Assembly (NCBI GenBank): GCA_016699575.1
Contig: CP064979.1
Span: 4,154,001 to 4,218,000 of the forward strand
DNA length: 64,000 bases
Source: Flavobacteriales bacterium
Lineage (GTDB): Bacteria > Bacteroidota > Bacteroidia > Flavobacteriales_F > PHOS-HE28
Direction: 5' to 3'
Translations under genes and position numbers: made by a program
Part shown: one piece after another, positions 23,654-32,032 of the stretch
How positions within the stretch are numbered: position 1 is the stretch's first letter
How the letters are laid out: each line of letters opens with the position of its first letter
Notes under the pieces: generated by a model
Told to the model about the DNA's origin: nothing
What the model saw: the letters and a program-made list of their open reading frames with translations, nothing else
Databases searched by the model: none

Positions 23654-25222
23654 ATGATGCTACGCGGCTGGGCCAACGCACTTGCTGTGCTACTGTGCCT
23701 GCCCCTGCTGGTGGTGGCACTCTCACCACTGTTCCTCGAGGCACCGCAGTGGTCTTTCGTTGGTGGCGCGTTCCTATGGGAACATTTGGGAGGTTCTTTG
23801 GAGCTGGCGTTCGGTACGTTGCTGCTGGCGTTGGTGTTCGGTGTTGGTGCCGCATGGGTGGTTTCGGTCTTCGACTTTCCGGGCCGGAGGGTCATCTCCT
23901 GGTTGTTCGTTCTGCCCTTGGCGTTGCCTACGTACATCGCGGCGCTGGCCTTCGCCGGCCTGCTCGGGCCAACGGGCACGTGGACGGTATTCCTCCGCGA
24001 GCACATGGGCATCGAGGTGGATGTCATGACAATGCCCGGTCTGTGCATGGTGCTGGCCTTGGTCCTCTTCCCCTACGTGTACGTGCCAGCGCGAGCGGCA
24101 TTCAGCGGCGGTCTCAGCGATGCCTTGGAAGCCTCGCGCACGTTGGGTGCTGGCCCATGGCGGCGTTTTGTTTCGGTTGGACTTCCCTTGGCTCGTCCTG
24201 CCATTGCCGGTGGTGGACTGTTGGTGCTGATGGAAACCCTGAACGATTACGGCGCTGTGAAGTACTATGGGCTGCACACCATCACCACGGGCATCTTCCG
24301 CGCTTGGGGCGGGTTGTACGACCGGGGCAGCGCAATGCGATTGGCCGTTCTGCTGGTCGTGCTGGTGATCACGCTCATTGTTGTCGAACGGATGCTGCGC
24401 CGACGTGGGCTGCGCACCACCGACCATCGGCCCCTGACCCGGCTCACGCTCAGTGGTCCACGACGGATCCTTGTCCTGATCGTGTGCTCGCTGTTGGTGT
24501 TGATGAGCCTGGTGGTGCCCATTGGAGCATTGTCCATTGACGCGCTTTCTGTGCCAGGCGCGCATCTGCTTCCTGAACTGTTCAGTGCAACGCTGAACAC
24601 CTTGCATGTTGGCGCTTGGGCCGCGGGCTTCACATTGCTCGTGGCGTTGTTGCTCGCTTGGAAGGCTCGTCAGCAGCAAGGACGGGAAAGCCGCTTGGGA
24701 CAGTTAGCTGAGCTGGGCTATGTCGTGCCCGGCGCGGTGATAGCCGTTGGTGCCATGGCCCTCGCGGGGCTTCTCGATCGCGCGGTCGGAATAGTGGGCA
24801 CCGCTTCCGGCCTGGCACTGATCGGTTCGTTGCCCTTGTTGGTGTATGCGTTCGGTGCACGGTTCATGGCGGTGGCCGCGCAGCCCATCAAAGCTGGATC
24901 GGCCCAACAACCCATGCTACTCGACGAAGCCGCCCGCACACTGGGTGTTCCTGCAAGCCGCACGTTCCTTCGAGTGAACCTGCCCCTCCTGCGGCCTGCG
25001 CTGGTGGCCGCAGCGCTGCTCACTGCGTTGGAAGTGATGAAGGAACTGCCGCTCACGCTCATCATGCGTCCGTTCGACTTCGACACGCTGAGCACCACCG
25101 TGCACGAATACGCGCGCATTGAACAGACGCGTGAGGCCGCACTGCCCGCACTGGTGATCGTACTTTGCGCGCTGTTGCCCGTGCTACTTCTGCACCGGCT
25201 GCACGACAAGCGCCGCGGATGA
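23654..25222 (+). CDS. Iron(III) ABC transporter permease, duplicated domain
   Basis: A 522-aa inner-membrane permease of the FbpB/SfuB type, with two homologous halves each carrying an EAA-type loop (ALEASRTLGAGPWRRFVSVGLPLARPAIAGG and DEAARTLGVPASRTFLRVNLPLLRPAL). About 12 hydrophobic segments are visible. It lies 12 bp after the binding protein gene and overlaps the ATPase gene by 4 bp, so the three form one transporter operon. Confidence 0.92.
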   Translation: MMLRGWANALAVLLCLPLLVVALSPLFLEAPQWSFVGGAFLWEHLGGSLELAFGTLLLALVFGVGAAWVVSVFDFPGRRVISWLFVLPLALPTYIAALAFAGLLGPTGTWTVFLREHMGIEVDVMTMPGLCMVLALVLFPYVYVPARAAFSGGLSDALEASRTLGAGPWRRFVSVGLPLARPAIAGGGLLVLMETLNDYGAVKYYGLHTITTGIFRAWGGLYDRGSAMRLAVLLVVLVITLIVVERMLRRRGLRTTDHRPLTRLTLSGPRRILVLIVCSLLVLMSLVVPIGALSIDALSVPGAHLLPELFSATLNTLHVGAWAAGFTLLVALLLAWKARQQQGRESRLGQLAELGYVVPGAVIAVGAMALAGLLDRAVGIVGTASGLALIGSLPLLVYAFGARFMAVAAQPIKAGSAQQPMLLDEAARTLGVPASRTFLRVNLPLLRPALVAAALLTALEVMKELPLTLIMRPFDFDTLSTTVHEYARIEQTREAALPALVIVLCALLPVLLLHRLHDKRRG

Positions 25223-25893
25223 CCGCCCCTCTCCTCTCCGTCCAACAGCTCGGTTTCGGCTATGGCGAGCGCGAAGTGCTCACCGGCGTGGACCTTTCCC
25301 TTGCCCAAAAGGAAACGTTGGTGCTCACCGGCGCCAGCGGCTGCGGCAAGAGCACCTTGTTGCGGCTCATCGCCGGGTTGGAGAAACCCCGGTACGGCAC
25401 CATCGAGCTGAACGGCGCCATGATCTCGTCACCTTCATCCGTGGTTCCAACAGAGCAGCGGCCCATCGGCATGGTCTTCCAAGGCCTGGCATTGTTCCCG
25501 CACTTGACGGTGGAGGGCAACATTGCCTTCGGACTTCGACATCTGCCCAAGACGCAACGCCGTGGAACGGTGAACGAATACCTGGACCTGCTCGGGCTGG
25601 AGGGCTTGGGTGAGCGCTTTCCCAACGAGATCAGCGGCGGGCAGCAGCAGCGCGTGGCTGTGGCGCGATCACTTGCGCGCAAGCCGCAACTGCTTCTTAT
25701 GGATGAACCCTTCAGCGACCTCGACCTGTCAACACGGGTGAACGTGCGCGAAGCGGTAAAAACCGCGCTGCAACGCTCCGGTACAGCGGCCATTATCGTC
25801 AGCCACGACCAGCAGGACGCTGAACACATGGCGCACCGTATTGTCCGCATGGAAAGCGGTCGCCTCGTGGAACAGAGCATTGTGGGTGCATGA
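25219..25893 (+). CDS. Iron(III) ABC transporter ATP-binding protein
   Basis: A 224-aa ABC ATPase powering the neighbouring iron permease. Walker A is GASGCGKST (38-46); the Q-loop segment is GMVFQGLALFPH; the signature is ISGGQQQRVAVARSL; Walker B is LLLMDEPFSDLD; and the switch His is in IIVSHDQQDA. It is short compared with FbpC (about 350 aa) because it lacks the C-terminal regulatory TOBE domain. Start and stop both overlap neighbours by 4 bp (ATGA). Confidence 0.94.
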   Translation: MTAPLLSVQQLGFGYGEREVLTGVDLSLAQKETLVLTGASGCGKSTLLRLIAGLEKPRYGTIELNGAMISSPSSVVPTEQRPIGMVFQGLALFPHLTVEGNIAFGLRHLPKTQRRGTVNEYLDLLGLEGLGERFPNEISGGQQQRVAVARSLARKPQLLLMDEPFSDLDLSTRVNVREAVKTALQRSGTAAIIVSHDQQDAEHMAHRIVRMESGRLVEQSIVGA

Positions 25894-26216
25894 GCGGCGA
25901 TCGGTTGCATCAGTTGGAGGCGATGCTCTCGGACGAGCCGGGTGACGTCTTCCTGCGCTATGCCATAGCGTTGGAGCACCGCCGCTTGGGCGACTTCCGG
26001 AAGGCGACCTACCTCTTGGAGCAATTGATGCGCGATGTGCCTTCGCACGTAGCCACCTACTACCAGCTCGCGCTTTTGCTCGCCGACCAAGGCCGCGTGC
26101 AGGACGCATTGGCCGCCTGCGATGCCGGCATGTTGCAAAGCCTGGTGAACGCCGACCGCAAGGCACGCAGTGAACTCAGCGAGCTGAAGCAAACGCTACT
26201 CGACAGCCAGGAATGA
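25890..26216 (+). CDS. Small TPR-type protein
   Basis: A 108-aa cytoplasmic protein with at least two tetratricopeptide-like helical pairs (FLRYAIALEHRRLGDFRKATYLLEQLM and TYYQLALLLADQGRVQDALAACDAGM). Such proteins in Bacteroidota act as scaffolds. Here it is translationally coupled on both sides by 4-bp ATGA overlaps, with the iron ABC ATPase upstream and the YdcF-like gene downstream. No signal peptide. Confidence 0.8.
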   Translation: MSGDRLHQLEAMLSDEPGDVFLRYAIALEHRRLGDFRKATYLLEQLMRDVPSHVATYYQLALLLADQGRVQDALAACDAGMLQSLVNADRKARSELSELKQTLLDSQE

Positions 26217-27145
26217 AACGATTGAAGCGATGGGGCTTCGGCCTCATTCTCCTTTTCGGTGTTCTCGCTGTGCTCTTGTGGCGCTCGCACGCGTGGCTTG
26301 CCATTTCAGAGCGGAGCGGCGGGAAAGTGCTGGTGGTGGAAGGCTGGATGGATGAGCTTCAACTGGAACAAGCCGCCGCGCTTTTCAAGGAAGGTGGCTA
26401 TGCTCTAGCGTACACCACGGGCACGGTGCGACCGTTCGCCTACTACCTCGTACCGGGTGCACAACTCAGGCTGGGACCTGCGAAACCTGCGTTCCGATCC
26501 GTGGAGGTCAGCGTTGCCGGGCTTCCTGCTTGTACTGCGCTTGTGGTCATGAACGGTGACACGGTCTTGCGCGCTCCCACCGGAGACCGCATCACCAACC
26601 ACGGCATCGACCTGCGCGAACCGGCCAGTTCCATCGTCATCGCCTGCGACCCGATGTACCCGCAACCGGGGCCACCGTCCGTGTTCATCCATTCGCTCCG
26701 CTTGGACGGTAAGAACGCGCACGAGCTGCAAGCGTGGATCTCCGTTCTCAACCCGGACAGCTCGCTCCTGCCTGGCACCCCATCCTACGCGGATCATGCA
26801 GCCGCCATCCTCGCCCTGCACGGTGTTCCCTCCGATCGCATCACTGCCGTGCCGGCCGGTGGCGATCCCGTCAGCCGGTCGTGGGCCAACGCCGCCACAC
26901 TGGGCCACCACCTTGGAGGCCAGGGCATCATGGCATTGGACGTGGTAACGCTCGGTGTGCACGCGCGGCGCTCTCGGGCCCTATACCGTGAAGCACTTGG
27001 CGAAGGCGTGGCGGTGGGCGTGGTCTCCCTGCCCGACCCCGACTGCCCGGCTGACGGCTGGTGGAAGTCGCAGAAAGGCTGGTACACGTTGCTGAAAGAG
27101 ATCGCCGGTTCGCAAGAAGCCGCCGTGGTGGATGCCACCCGGTAA
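26213..27145 (+). CDS. Membrane-anchored YdcF/SanA (DUF218)-like protein
   Basis: A 310-aa protein with a basic start and one N-terminal membrane helix (about 8-25). A VLVVEGWMDELQLEQAA segment followed by a GGYALAYTTG segment resembles the start of ElyC/SanA/YdcF-type DUF218 domains. Between this and the C-terminal half lies an inserted beta-rich stretch (about 85-165), perhaps a small binding module. The C-terminal HARRSRALYREALG and DCPADGWWKSQKGW segments match the DUF218 end. DUF218 proteins act in envelope polysaccharide maintenance. Assignment is moderate; the coupling to an iron transporter operon is unexplained. Confidence 0.5.
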   Translation: MKRLKRWGFGLILLFGVLAVLLWRSHAWLAISERSGGKVLVVEGWMDELQLEQAAALFKEGGYALAYTTGTVRPFAYYLVPGAQLRLGPAKPAFRSVEVSVAGLPACTALVVMNGDTVLRAPTGDRITNHGIDLREPASSIVIACDPMYPQPGPPSVFIHSLRLDGKNAHELQAWISVLNPDSSLLPGTPSYADHAAAILALHGVPSDRITAVPAGGDPVSRSWANAATLGHHLGGQGIMALDVVTLGVHARRSRALYREALGEGVAVGVVSLPDPDCPADGWWKSQKGWYTLLKEIAGSQEAAVVDATR

Positions 27146-27154
27146 CTTGGCCGC

Positions 27155-28384
27155 GTGACCAGGACCCCACTCCTGCCTCTCCTGTTTTGTTGTGCCCTTC
27201 CGCTTTGCGGTCAGGACACCTTGCGGATGTTGAGCTACAACCTGCTCAACTTCCCCGACGCGAATCCTTACGGTAAAGCCGATACACTGGCGGACATCCT
27301 CGCATGGCACCCGGTGGATCTGCTGATCGCAGAGGAGATCCACGACCTGAACGGCGCCGAGCAAGTGCTCAACGATGCGTTGAACGTGAACGGCGTGGAC
27401 CGCTTCAGCATGGCCACGTTCGTTCCGCAGCAGAGCGCGCAGTGGGCAACGATCAAACTGGCGCAGTGCATCTACTACGATCACAACAAGCTGGGCCTGC
27501 GCGATCAGTCCTTGCTGCTCACCAACGTGCGTGACATCAATGTGTACACGATGTACTTGCGCGACAACGGGATCTTCCAAGGCGACACGACGTTCTTCAC
27601 TGTTTTCGCCGTGCACCTGAAAGCCAGCAATGACCCACAGGACATCGCCGACCGTGAAGCCATGGCGCAAGTGCTGACGGCCCATGCGGCCGCACTGCCC
27701 GCAGGACGGCCGGTGATCGTAGCCGGGGACATGAACATCTACACGGGCAGCGAACCGGCATTCACCGTGCTGCTCACTCCGCTGGGCGGCGTGCAGCTGG
27801 AAGATCCGTTGCAGCTCGGCGGCCAAGCTTGGGCTGGACTTGGCAACGCTTCCATCTTCACGCAGAGCACACGAGTGAACGCCATCTTCGGTGACGGTGC
27901 TGGTGGAGGCCTCGACGACCGGTTCGACATTGCGCTCATGAGCGACGACATCATTGATGGCTCTGGTCCGTTAGAGCTGGTGCCCGGCTCCTACCGCCCG
28001 CTCGGCAACAGCGGCACGTGCTGGAACGACAACATCACCGACTGCTCCACTTGGCAAGCGCCGTTCAGCATCCTGCGCAAGCTCTACTACATGAGCGACC
28101 ACTTGCCCCTGGCGTTCTCACTATCCACCAACGCAGTTCTTGGCATATCCGCTGGTTCAACCCGTGGGGCAACAGGCATGGCATTGCAAGGCCGTGGGAT
28201 CGTGCTGCAGAACGCCAAGGATGGTGAACTCACCATCTTCAACGCATTGGGACAAGTGCTCATGGAAACGACCGTTGGCCCGGGCCGGAGCTGCGTGGAA
28301 CTGCCGCGGGACCTTCACGGTATCTGCATCGCCAGGCTGACTTCCGTGGAAGACCGGGCGACGTTGAAGATGTGCTTGGAATGA
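27155..28384 (+). CDS. Secreted endonuclease/exonuclease/phosphatase-family protein with T9SS-like tail
   Basis: A 409-aa exported protein starting at GTG, with signal peptide TPLLPLLFCCALPLCG. The EEP fold appears as MLSYNLLNF, DLLIAEEIHD (metal Glu), FAVHLKAS, VIVAGDMNIYTG (GD/N motif) and a terminal SDHLPLAFSL (catalytic His). Substrates could be nucleic acid, phosphoesters or lipids. The last 75 residues (LTIFNALGQVLME to TLKMCLE) look like a T9SS type A sorting domain. It is likely an extracellular nuclease for nutrient scavenging or biofilm DNA turnover. Confidence 0.85.
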   Translation: MTRTPLLPLLFCCALPLCGQDTLRMLSYNLLNFPDANPYGKADTLADILAWHPVDLLIAEEIHDLNGAEQVLNDALNVNGVDRFSMATFVPQQSAQWATIKLAQCIYYDHNKLGLRDQSLLLTNVRDINVYTMYLRDNGIFQGDTTFFTVFAVHLKASNDPQDIADREAMAQVLTAHAAALPAGRPVIVAGDMNIYTGSEPAFTVLLTPLGGVQLEDPLQLGGQAWAGLGNASIFTQSTRVNAIFGDGAGGGLDDRFDIALMSDDIIDGSGPLELVPGSYRPLGNSGTCWNDNITDCSTWQAPFSILRKLYYMSDHLPLAFSLSTNAVLGISAGSTRGATGMALQGRGIVLQNAKDGELTIFNALGQVLMETTVGPGRSCVELPRDLHGICIARLTSVEDRATLKMCLE

Positions 28385-28425
28385 TCCGGGGGTAATGGCA
28401 CCTTGGCGCTCCCAAACGGAAGCCG

Positions 28426-28941
28426 ATGCCGAGCAACAAGCCCGAACCACAGGAAGCAGCGCTCTACTACCAGTCGTACATCCGCAAAGCAGACGGCGTC
28501 AGTCTTCACCATGCGTTGGGCCACGCGAGTGCCGTACTGCACAAGTCGTTGGAAGGCGTGAAGGGCGACAAAGCGGAGTACCGTTACGCCGAAGGCAAGT
28601 GGACCATCAAGGATATCGTGCAGCACATCATCGACTGCGAGCGCGTGTTCGCTTACCGCGCGCTCCGCATCGCACGCCACGACAGCACGGAGCTGCCCGG
28701 ATTCGATGAGAACGACTACGCCGCCAGCAGCAGTACCGAACGCCGCAGCCTGGCCGATCTGCTCGAGGAACATGATACCGTGCGCCTCAGCACCGAGAAA
28801 CTCTTCGAGAGCTTCAGTCCCGACATGCTGATGCGCATGGGAACAGCCAACGGTAATCCGTTCAGTGTGCGGGCGTTGGGCTGGATCATCGCAGGGCACG
28901 CCGTGCACCATGCGGAAGTGATCCGTGAGCGCTATCTCTGA
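28426..28941 (+). CDS. DinB family protein
   Basis: A 171-aa four-helix-bundle DinB/DUF664-like protein. The metal-binding histidines are in IKDIVQHIIDCERVFAYR and the C-terminal GHAVHHAEVIRERYL (HxxxH). DinB proteins include bacillithiol or mycothiol-dependent transferases and stress-inducible proteins with unknown substrates. The stop lies 7 bp before the start of the Mpo1-like gene, so the two are probably cotranscribed. Confidence 0.88.
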   Translation: MPSNKPEPQEAALYYQSYIRKADGVSLHHALGHASAVLHKSLEGVKGDKAEYRYAEGKWTIKDIVQHIIDCERVFAYRALRIARHDSTELPGFDENDYAASSSTERRSLADLLEEHDTVRLSTEKLFESFSPDMLMRMGTANGNPFSVRALGWIIAGHAVHHAEVIRERYL

Positions 28942-28947
28942 TCCGCC

Positions 28948-29415
28948 GTGCGCAGCATCCAGAGCTGGTTCGACGAGTACGGTGAGAGCCACCGCAACGC
29001 GACCAACATCGCGATCCACTGGGTGTGCGTTCCTGCCATCTTCTTCAGTGTGATCGGACTGCTGGGAAGCATCCCACCAAGCGAATTGCCGTGGCTCGGC
29101 CGATTGCCATGGGCCAAACTTGTGATAGGCGCGGTGCTCCTACTGTTTTATGCGCGGTTGTCGCTCGGCATAGCGTTGGGAATGGCCGTGATGAGCTACG
29201 CTGCCATGGTGCTGGCCCGATGGCTCGATGACCAAGCACCTTGGCCGCTGTGGGCTGTTAGCCTCACCGTCTTTGCCATTGCCTGGGTAGGCCAATTCTA
29301 CGGCCACAAGGTGGAAGGCAAGAAGCCGAGCTTCCTGAAGGACCTGGCCTTCCTGCTGATCGGACCAGCGTGGCTGGTGGGCAAGGTTTACAGGCGGTCT
29401 GGGATCGCCTATTGA
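28948..29415 (+). CDS. Mpo1-like (DUF962) membrane protein
   Basis: A 155-aa integral membrane protein starting at GTG. Features of the YGL010w/Mpo1 family: NIAIHWVCVPAIFFSVIG near the N-terminus, four hydrophobic helices, and QFYGHKVEGKKPSFLKDLAF with GPAWLVGKVYRRSGI at the end. Yeast Mpo1 is an iron-dependent dioxygenase of 2-hydroxy fatty acids, and the invariant His residues are kept. It overlaps the convergent substrate-binding lipoprotein by 7 bp. Confidence 0.85.
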   Translation: MRSIQSWFDEYGESHRNATNIAIHWVCVPAIFFSVIGLLGSIPPSELPWLGRLPWAKLVIGAVLLLFYARLSLGIALGMAVMSYAAMVLARWLDDQAPWPLWAVSLTVFAIAWVGQFYGHKVEGKKPSFLKDLAFLLIGPAWLVGKVYRRSGIAY

Positions 29416-30506
29416 TCCTCCGGTGGTGGCGGTATCATGTCCCGAAGTCGTTCAAAGTACCCGGGGTGCCATGTGGGATCCAGTATGCCTGGAAACGGAT
29501 GCATGATCTCCGTGAGTTCCATCAGTACAACGTCAGGTTCAACAAGGGCTTGCCCGAACAGGTCCTTGCTTGCGGTGTTACCAAGGAACAGTTCATTCAT
29601 ACGCACGACCCTCAACTGTGCTAAGCGTGCGTCGCCACCCGTAAAATCATGTGCGTTGGGAAAGTGGGGCAGGTCCGCGATCATGCCCCACCGGTCAACA
29701 TCGTGGGCTCGCACCAACATCGTTTCCATGTCCACCGCATTGTTCTCCTTGCCGCGACGGTCGCTGAAGATGTAGTCGCCACCGGCATCCTTGATGAGCT
29801 GGGCCATGTAGCTGTTGCCAGGAGGCACCCACCATTGGCCGTTCCATTGACTGCCGAAAAGGACCTTGGGACGCGGACTGTTGCCAACGGTCGCTTTGGC
29901 TCGTTCGTACCGATCGGCGATACCCGCGTAGAGGCTATCCGCCAAGTCGGTCTTGCCTACGAGCACACCAAAGAACTTGAGCCACTCCGCGCGCCCGAGC
30001 GGATGCGGTTCCAAGTACTCGGCGATCATGAGCAGCGGCACACCCGCGACGGCGGTATCAGATCCCGAGCGGCCGAACGGATAGCCCAGAAGCACATCGG
30101 GCGCAACAGTGATCAGTGCCTCGCGGTCCACACCGTCGGCCGTTCCGATCTCCATGACTTGTCCCAGAGCATGGCGCTCCCTGGTCGCCACATCGCGCAC
30201 CTGCTCCAGATGAGCGGCGGCAACCACACGGTCAGCACAACCCAACGTGCTCATGTACGGCAAGTGGGTGGTGCTCAATGTTGCAATGCGCTGCAAACCG
30301 CCCGTTGGAACAAGGAGATCACCTATCGTGTCATGGTGTGCGGAATCACCGAACACCAGCAAGCGGTGACCGGCTGGGACGGTGAACGTGGTGAAGTGCT
30401 GCGCGACCAAGGGTCGTACCTCCGAGCCTTGCGATACCTGGGGGCCGCTTTCCTCCGAAGTGCAACCGGCCAGCAGCACGATCATCCAACCCCACCAGAC
30501 CTTCAT
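29409..30506 (-). CDS. Orphan ABC transporter substrate-binding lipoprotein (heme/cobalamin/siderophore type)
   Basis: A 365-aa lipoprotein with lipobox L-A-G-C at Cys15. The fold is BtuF/FecB-like: RIATLSTTHLPYMSTLGCADRVVAAAH, DVLLGYPFG, KVLFGSQWNGQWWVPPGNSYMAQLIKDAGGDYIF and LGNTASKDLF. These proteins deliver metal chelates to an inner-membrane ABC importer, but no permease or ATPase is adjacent here. It is coupled by a 4-bp overlap to the S41-like protease upstream on the minus strand. Confidence 0.85.
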   Translation of the reverse strand: MKVWWGWMIVLLAGCTSEESGPQVSQGSEVRPLVAQHFTTFTVPAGHRLLVFGDSAHHDTIGDLLVPTGGLQRIATLSTTHLPYMSTLGCADRVVAAAHLEQVRDVATRERHALGQVMEIGTADGVDREALITVAPDVLLGYPFGRSGSDTAVAGVPLLMIAEYLEPHPLGRAEWLKFFGVLVGKTDLADSLYAGIADRYERAKATVGNSPRPKVLFGSQWNGQWWVPPGNSYMAQLIKDAGGDYIFSDRRGKENNAVDMETMLVRAHDVDRWGMIADLPHFPNAHDFTGGDARLAQLRVVRMNELFLGNTASKDLFGQALVEPDVVLMELTEIMHPFPGILDPTWHPGYFERLRDMIPPPPEDQ

Positions 30507-31951
30507 GGCATGTTGCCGATGATCTCGAGGGCTTGGTTGCGAACGCTGTCCTCACCCCTCTGCAAGGCTTGCACGGACGGCTTAACGGGCACATCGGGCA
30601 GTTCGCCATGGTCCGATGGACCGCTGGGCGAACCATCGAACGTGTAGCGGATCAGGGGCACCACGAAACGCACACCGGTACGCGGTGCAGTGATGCGCAA
30701 TTCGCGACCACCGCAATACGAAACGGCGTTCGTGCCACCTTCTTCGCCCAACAGCTTACCGCGCGCGTGCCGCTTCACAAGCATGCCCACAGCGGCAGCG
30801 CTCTCCCGGGTGGCCCCATCCTGCAGCACGAACACACGCCCTTCGAACCGACGGTGGGCGGCGGGCAACTCCTTCATGCGTTCGTCGGTTTCCGGAAGGA
30901 TGAAGGCACCGGCTTCGGCCATCGTGAAGGTGCTGTGGACCGAGGCATAGAAGTCGTCCAGTGGTATGGCGCGGCGGTACCACGTCGGAACCGTCACTGA
31001 ACGAACGGTCATGCGGCGCGCCACCTTGAAAGGGTGTTGCGCGACAAGGGCGAACACCTGTTCAGCCATGCCAAGGTCGCTGCCTTTGGCACCGCGCACA
31101 TCGATGACCAATGTTCCCACCTTCCTCTTCTCCAGTTCCTTGAGCAGGTCGCCGAGGAAACGCTCCGGACGCACATCGGCGGCTTCCAGGTCAGCGGGTT
31201 CCAACGTGTGCAGCTCGAGCCACATCAGGTCACGCTCTTCATACCACGTGCTGCGCCAAGGCAACAACGCCTGCTGACGGACCGTCGCCGAGGCCATTTC
31301 CTCTTGCGTGAGCGCATTGAGCGTCACTTCTTCCGCAACACCGTGCGGGTTCTCACAGATCAGCTTGTACTCCGTGCTGATACCATAGCGGGCAACGAAC
31401 CGAACGGCAAACTCCCGTTCCAGCCGTCGCACACGGGCGGCAGTCGCCTTGCCGTCCACAACGATCAACGGCAGCAGCTCGCGGACGATCGCTCCGGCAG
31501 GCATACCGTTGATGGTGTGGATCCTGCTCCCGGGTGCCACACTGCGGAATCCCATGCGCTCAGCGCGCACGTGCAGTAACGTGTCTTCAATGGCCAGGTC
31601 CAACGGTAGCAGAGGCACTGTCCTGGCCATTCGTTGGGCCTCGTCCAATGGAAGAGCGCAACGCGTGTGCCCGTCACCGAGCATGTTCAACAGCACGTTC
31701 ACCGAGTCGATGAAATCGCGCAGTGGCATGGTCATGCGTATGGAGCCCCCCAAACGCGCGAACGCTTGGTCGATGGCCTCCTTCGGCACGTACCGGTAAG
31801 GATCAGCGTGCGCCTCGTGGATGGTGACGCGCAAGAGCTCGAGGTCCTCACGCAGCTCCTCCGGATAGAACGTGCGGTCCAGCGACTGTGCCCTGAGATG
31901 CAAGGAAGCCGCCGAGACAACGACGAGGACGAGGGTGATGAAGCGCTTCAA
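30503..31951 (-). CDS. S41-like exported peptidase
   Basis: A 482-aa protein with the tail-specific-protease fold. The start is taken as TTG at 31951, giving a perfect signal peptide (KRFITLVLVVVSAASL). A TACTTTCG box (31958-31965 on the minus strand) lies 6-7 bp upstream of this TTG, implying a near-leaderless mRNA and excluding the longer TTG start at 31984, which falls within a terminator. Core segments include the helical cap (LREDLELLRVTIHEAHADPYRY), a degenerate PDZ-like region (IHTINGMPAGAIV), VGTLVIDVRG, and VFVLQDGATRESAAAVGMLVK with the presumed Ser in the position of S41 enzymes. The catalytic Lys is not certain. Confidence 0.78.
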   Translation of the reverse strand: MKRFITLVLVVVSAASLHLRAQSLDRTFYPEELREDLELLRVTIHEAHADPYRYVPKEAIDQAFARLGGSIRMTMPLRDFIDSVNVLLNMLGDGHTRCALPLDEAQRMARTVPLLPLDLAIEDTLLHVRAERMGFRSVAPGSRIHTINGMPAGAIVRELLPLIVVDGKATAARVRRLEREFAVRFVARYGISTEYKLICENPHGVAEEVTLNALTQEEMASATVRQQALLPWRSTWYEERDLMWLELHTLEPADLEAADVRPERFLGDLLKELEKRKVGTLVIDVRGAKGSDLGMAEQVFALVAQHPFKVARRMTVRSVTVPTWYRRAIPLDDFYASVHSTFTMAEAGAFILPETDERMKELPAAHRRFEGRVFVLQDGATRESAAAVGMLVKRHARGKLLGEEGGTNAVSYCGGRELRITAPRTGVRFVVPLIRYTFDGSPSGPSDHGELPDVPVKPSVQALQRGEDSVRNQALEIIGNMP

Positions 31952-31987
31952 GGATGACGAAAGTAGCTGGGCCGGTGCGCACAAATG

Positions 31988-32020
31988 GCAAGGCCCCGCT
32001 CCAACGGAACGAGGCCTTGC
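31988..32020 (-). terminator. Rho-independent terminator after pckA
   Basis: A GCAAGGCC stem (31988-31995) pairs with GGCCTTGC (32013-32020), followed on the minus strand by a short T-rich run. It terminates pckA just before the S41-like gene begins. Confidence 0.7.
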
Positions 32021-32032
32021 ACAAAGGGTTGC

